A stretch of DNA of 7,022 nt from Verrucomicrobia bacterium 12-59-8 (GTDB lineage Bacteria; Verrucomicrobiota; Verrucomicrobiae; Verrucomicrobiales; Verrucomicrobiaceae): NCBI GenBank assembly GCA_002279765.1, contig NCCR01000328.1:1-7022 (forward strand), written 5' to 3'. The notes under the pieces were generated by a model. That model was not told the origin of the DNA and searched no databases. It was given only the letters and a program-made list of their open reading frames with translations. Both the position numbers and the translations under genes were made by a program. This document shows positions 3,937 through 7,022 of the stretch, one piece after another (the first letter of the stretch is position 1; every line of letters begins with the position of its first letter).

Positions 3937-5484
3937 GTGAATTTTCGTCTTTCATCAAGCAGCATGCGCACGGGCCTGGCGGCTGCGGTGGTGGCGGGTG
4001 CGGTGCACCTGGCGCAGTCGCGGGACGTGGTGGTGGACTTCACGCGCCCGCTGGTGCTGGGGACGCTGCGGTGGTTTGGCAATGAGGCGGTGGATTGCGG
4101 TGAGAATCTGCGGGTGGGAAAGCTGCTGGTGCCGTGGACGCGGGACTGCGCGGGGATCAATCTGCTCTTCATCCTGCTGGCGCTGGCGGTGTGGGTGAAC
4201 CGCAAGGAGAGCCGCGCGTGGAGATTCTGGCTGTGCATGGTGGGAATGGTCCCGGCGGCAGCGCTGGCGAATGTGCTGCGGGTCCTGACGCTGCTGGCGT
4301 ACCGCACGGTGGCGTATCCGGGCGTGGAGAGTCCGCAGACGCATTACTTCATCGGCTTTATCTGGCTGGTGCCGTTCATCACGCTGATCACGCCACGGGA
4401 CAAGCGCCCGTTGGCTTCGGGGCTGATGGAGACGCTGCACGCAGCGGCGGTGGTGGCGCTGCTGGCTCCGCTGGCGGGGACGCCGAACGCGCTGCTGCTG
4501 ACGCTGGCGGCGGTGGTGGCCCTGGCGCAGTGCCATGTGCGTGATGACTTGGTGCGCGCGAGTGGATGGCCGCTGGCGGCATGGGTGGCTGCGGGCGCGG
4601 GGATCGCCGTGGTGGGCATGGAGTCATTCTGGCTGCCGTGGCTGCTGCTGTGCCCGCTGCTGGTGCAGGCGCGGTGGGTTTTCAGCGTGCCGGGCGCAGC
4701 CTGCATCGCATGCACGCATTCGCTGGTGGTGATGCAGCCGTGGTCCTGGGCCGTGGCGGCTGTGGGCGCGGCCTGGGTGTATTTTTACGGTGAGGGCGCG
4801 CAGACTGCGGCGGATGACAAGGAGGCTGCGAGTGAACCGGAAAATAGGTCTTCTTATAGGTACTATACGACCTATGGAAGTGCCCCAGCGGGGGCTGAGG
4901 CCGCTGCGGGCACTCAAGCCAGTGATGCTGCGGCTGGATGCGAAAGGCCACGGCGCATGCGGTGGGCGGGACAGGCGGCTTTTTATGCGTGCCTCACCCT
5001 GCCTTTTCTGGCGTCCACGCTGCTGGCGATCGGCCAGAAGAGCTGGGAGCCGCCTGTGGGCATGGTGGCGCGGTGCATCTCGCCAAACTGCTTTGAGGTG
5101 CGGCTGCATGGCCAGCCGCAGGAGATCGGCTTGGCGTGCTACAGCTCAGCCAGCCGCGACCGGCACCACACGCTGGAGGTGTGCCTGAAGTACCGTGGGA
5201 TGGAGCTGAGCAGCGTGGAAGACTGCCCGCTGGTGATGACGGATGGCACGCACTGGTTTCGCGAATTTTTCATGCAAAGCGGTCACGTGCTGGCGGACTA
5301 CCCGGCCTATGTGCAGAGTACCTTCTACCCCTGGAGAGACGCGGGGGTGCACCTGATTTTTGTCTCGGCCAATGAGGCACAGCGCCCCGGTGAATTCAGC
5401 GCCGCGTGTGAGAGGCTAGCGCAGCGGTTTTTTGAGGAGTGCGCAGGTGAGGCGGATGTGCGGCTGGCGGGAATGAAGAGGTGA
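3937..5484 (+). CDS. Exosortase-family transpeptidase fused to an EpsI-like domain
   Basis: This encodes 515 residues from GTG at 3937. ATG at 3964 (residue 10) is an alternative, and no ribosome binding site decides between them. The exosortase/archaeosortase signature is complete: catalytic Cys71 in DCAGIN, Arg115 in NVLRV and His136 in THYFIGFIWL, each at or next to predicted membrane helices (about 72-88, 97-121, 134-152). More hydrophobic segments follow to about 286. A hydrophilic linker (286-342) and one more helix (about 346-366) lead to a C-terminal domain at about 367-508. That domain contains RHHTLEVCLKYRG, resembling the HSPEVCLPGAGW-type motif of EpsI (DUF3485), and a later FYPWRDAGVHLIFVSA segment. 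Exosortases cut C-terminal tags of secreted proteins in the inner membrane and transfer them, probably to a surface glycan; EpsI proteins accompany them. The gene follows the tagged repeat protein by 58 bp and is probably co-transcribed with it. The N-terminus before Cys71 has only one weak helix, fewer than in typical exosortases. Confidence 0.85.
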   Translation: MNFRLSSSSMRTGLAAAVVAGAVHLAQSRDVVVDFTRPLVLGTLRWFGNEAVDCGENLRVGKLLVPWTRDCAGINLLFILLALAVWVNRKESRAWRFWLCMVGMVPAAALANVLRVLTLLAYRTVAYPGVESPQTHYFIGFIWLVPFITLITPRDKRPLASGLMETLHAAAVVALLAPLAGTPNALLLTLAAVVALAQCHVRDDLVRASGWPLAAWVAAGAGIAVVGMESFWLPWLLLCPLLVQARWVFSVPGAACIACTHSLVVMQPWSWAVAAVGAAWVYFYGEGAQTAADDKEAASEPENRSSYRYYTTYGSAPAGAEAAAGTQASDAAAGCERPRRMRWAGQAAFYACLTLPFLASTLLAIGQKSWEPPVGMVARCISPNCFEVRLHGQPQEIGLACYSSASRDRHHTLEVCLKYRGMELSSVEDCPLVMTDGTHWFREFFMQSGHVLADYPAYVQSTFYPWRDAGVHLIFVSANEAQRPGEFSAACERLAQRFFEECAGEADVRLAGMKR

Positions 5485-5568
5485 GCGGAGTTGAATGGGA
5501 AACGGATCGGAAGGCAGAGGGGGTGGTGTAATTGTCAGTTGTTTTGTCCATTATTTGAATGCTGACCC

Positions 5569-5690
5569 GAATGGCACTTACTTGGCATCTTAGGCGGTGG
5601 ATTTTCTGAGTGCGATCTTCGTTCTCATGCTCCTACTCAGCTTGCCATAGGTGGCGCGTAGCGCGAAGAATAGGTCCTCGATCATGCAAG
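5569..5690 (-). mobile_element. Possible remnant of an IS end related to the 211-bp element
   Basis: GAATGGCACT at 5569-5578 is identical to the outer 10 bases of the inverted repeats at 2514 and 2724, then diverges (TACTTGGC). Reading away from it on the minus strand, a frame closes with TAA at 5592-5590, placed relative to the end much as the stop in the 211-bp element. Its last residues, MIEDLFFALRATYGKLSRSM and then RTKIALRKSTA, are basic and could be the tail of a transposase, but I do not recognise the family with certainty. No partner end is found in the window. A 10-base match alone could be chance. Confidence 0.3.
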
Positions 5691-5706
5691 TGCCGCTGGG
5701 TGATGA

Positions 5707-5832
5707 TATGGTATCGAAGAACTGAAAACTGGGGGTAGCTCTTTGGGGTCTGCGGATATGCCGCATGCAAGGAATCTCTCGCCGATGCGTGACCCGAAGC
5801 TGCATGAGATGCGGGATTTTGTGAAGGAGTGA
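5707..5832 (+). pseudogene. Possible 3' remnant of an unidentified gene
   Basis: A plus-strand frame between stops runs from 5707 to TGA at 5830-5832 and reads YGIEELKTGGSSLGSADMPH followed by ARNLSPMRDPKLHEMRDFVK and E. It looks like ordinary soluble protein sequence and ends 12 nt before the convergent LysM stop. It has no plausible start, since stop codons lie immediately upstream. The source gene is not recognised, and the frame may be fortuitous. Confidence 0.2.
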
Positions 5833-5844
5833 GAAGGGGGTGAA

Positions 5845-7022
5845 TCACCGGCTGCTGACCGACACCGCGCCCATGGCAGGCACCATGATTTCGTCTCCTG
5901 GCTTGAGGGTGGAGCCGGGGGGGAGGCGGTTCATTTCGCGAATCTGATCGGGGGTGGTGGTGAACTGGGTGGCGATGCTTTCGATGGATTCACCAGTTTC
6001 AACGCGATAGGCGAGGATACCGCGGTGAGAGTCGGAGGTGTCGGGGGCTTTGGGTGCGGTGGCGAAGGGGGCAGGGGGGGCTGCTGGCATGGGTGCGGGG
6101 GCCAGTCCGGCGGCAGGTGGTGGTGGACCACCTGGGACGCCGTAGTCCGGCAGGGGAATGGTGTCGGATGATTCGGCCCGTGGGGCAGTTGCCCTGGCCG
6201 CCACGGTCACGGTGGTGGTGCGGCCGGGGATTTTCAGGCGCTGACCCAAGATGATTTTGTTGACGTCCTTGATCTTGTTTGCGCTGGCCAGCGTGGCGGC
6301 GGTCGTCTTGTACTTGAGGGCGATGGCTTTGAGGCTGTCGCCTTTTTTCACGGTGTAGTAAACGGGGGAGCTCACCTTCACCATGGAAACAGGTGCAGGA
6401 CTGCCGCCGGGAGTCGCGGGTGTGTAGTTCACCTGGGTGGTGGCAGAGCTGGCGCGATGGGGGGAGGGGATCAGCAGTGTCTGGCCCACGTGAACATCGT
6501 CTGCGGTCATGCGGTTCAACTGTTGAATCTCACCCACGCTGACACGGTGTGTGGATGCGATGCGCCAGAGGGTGTCTCCGGGACGTGAGATATAGGTGGT
6601 GTAGGCGGCGAGGTCGGTGCCGCCATCGTAGCGGGTGCTGCTTTTGCCACCGCGTTTGATGCTGCTGACGTCACGCTCCAGCTCGCCGATGCGCAGGTTT
6701 TGCACCTTGTCGTTCTCACGGATTTTGGTGACCTGGCTGGTGAGATCGCCGGTGGGGCCATAGACCTTGGGCGGTGGCGGCGGGCCGGCGGTGGGCTTTT
6801 TCGTGGTAGCTTTTTTGGCGCTGGATTTGCTGCTGGTGGCAGGTTTCTGAGTCGGTGTTCTCGGTGCCGTGGTGTAACCAGGGGGAGGCGGCGGGTAGGT
6901 GTAGCCGGGAGGTGGGGGATAGGTGGACGGGTATTGAGGACGGCCCACCGGAGCTTGAATCGCTGCGGCGGATTGGCGGGAGGCGCGGGTCGAAGGCTGC
7001 TTGAGCCCGGTGCCGGGGGCTG
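5845..7022 (-). CDS. LysM-repeat envelope protein, three LysM domains (5' end beyond the window)
   Basis: The minus-strand frame ends at TGA (5847-5845) and is open to the window edge. A GTG at 6948 is internal, because upstream codons read APGTGLKQPSTRASRQSAAA in the same frame without a stop. Numbering from that GTG, the order is: Pro/Tyr-rich segment (1-60, PPPPGYTYPPPPPGY), a short possible coiled coil (about 68-98, SQVTKIRENDKVQNLRIGEL), LysM1 at 119-161 (SRPGDTLWRIASTHRVSVGE), LysM2 at 197-241 (YTVKKGDSLKAIALKYKT), a Pro/Ala-rich linker, and LysM3 at 313-357 (YRVETGESIESIATQF). LysM domains bind the N-acetylglucosamine chains of peptidoglycan. No catalytic domain (M23 or NlpC/P60) is seen in the visible part, so a structural or morphogenesis role at the cell wall is likely. 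A signal peptide or lipobox should lie just outside. The gene converges on the exosortase unit and is probably unrelated to it. Confidence 0.85.
   Translation of the reverse strand, partial: APGTGLKQPSTRASRQSAAAIQAPVGRPQYPSTYPPPPGYTYPPPPPGYTTAPRTPTQKPATSSKSSAKKATTKKPTAGPPPPPKVYGPTGDLTSQVTKIRENDKVQNLRIGELERDVSSIKRGGKSSTRYDGGTDLAAYTTYISRPGDTLWRIASTHRVSVGEIQQLNRMTADDVHVGQTLLIPSPHRASSATTQVNYTPATPGGSPAPVSMVKVSSPVYYTVKKGDSLKAIALKYKTTAATLASANKIKDVNKIILGQRLKIPGRTTTVTVAARATAPRAESSDTIPLPDYGVPGGPPPPAAGLAPAPMPAAPPAPFATAPKAPDTSDSHRGILAYRVETGESIESIATQFTTTPDQIREMNRLPPGSTLKPGDEIMVPAMGAVSVSSR

Larger units (their letters stand above)
5485..5844. other. Region without an intact gene between exosortase and LysM genes
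   Basis: No complete gene or clear hairpin-plus-T-run terminator is seen. The stretch holds a possible IS-end remnant (from 5569) and a possible 3' end of a lost plus-strand gene (5707-5832), described separately. It is where the plus-strand exosortase unit and the minus-strand LysM gene converge. Confidence 0.4.

Noticed and set aside
3955..4536. Minus-strand frame opposite the exosortase (193 residues, Arg/His/Gln-rich)
   Set aside because: Typical composition of an antisense shadow of a GC-rich membrane protein gene, with no motif.
5485..5568. Rho-independent terminator after the exosortase gene
   Set aside because: No stable stem followed by a T run is visible in this stretch.

Overview
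The window looks like a chromosomal segment of a GC-rich Gram-negative bacterium, most likely of the Verrucomicrobiota or a related PVC lineage. This is an inference. It rests on the RHS core style (GRWPNRDPIGEKGGVNLYG), an exosortase with a fused EpsI-like domain, a PEP-CTERM-like surface protein, weak Shine-Dalgarno signals and IS66/IS110 debris. No rRNA, tRNA or CRISPR array is seen.

Left part (1-2735) is accessory DNA. It starts with the 3' end of an IS66-family transposase gene whose element end appears to lie inside the start of an IS110-family transposase gene on the other strand. Next, reading on the minus strand, comes a 5'-truncated RHS/YD-repeat gene (from about 2526 down to 847). 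Its variable tip carries a His...Asn-Cys arrangement resembling LRAT-like (permuted NlpC/P60) hydrolases. A small membrane protein gene (819-493) follows 27 nt later in the position expected of an immunity gene. The broken 5' end of the RHS gene coincides with a 211-bp non-autonomous element with 19-bp perfect terminal inverted repeats and imperfect 11-bp flanking direct repeats; the termini resemble IS4.

Centre (2811-5484) is the most interesting part: a two-gene plus-strand unit. The first gene encodes a secreted, Lys/Ala/Glu/Asp-rich protein built of 17- and 11-residue repeats and ending in a PEP-CTERM-like tripartite tail (PAPPVT motif, hydrophobic helix, Arg cluster). The second, 58 bp downstream, encodes an exosortase-family membrane transpeptidase (Cys71, Arg115, His136) fused through a hydrophilic linker to an EpsI-like domain. 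The simplest reading is a dedicated one-enzyme, one-substrate exosortase system that anchors a coiled-coil-like surface protein.

Right part: 5485-5844 has no intact gene. It holds a possible IS-end remnant sharing its terminal 10 bases with the 211-bp element, and a possible 3' gene remnant. From 5845 to the window edge lies a minus-strand gene for a Pro-rich protein with three LysM domains, a likely cell-wall-binding envelope protein, cut at its 5' end by the window.
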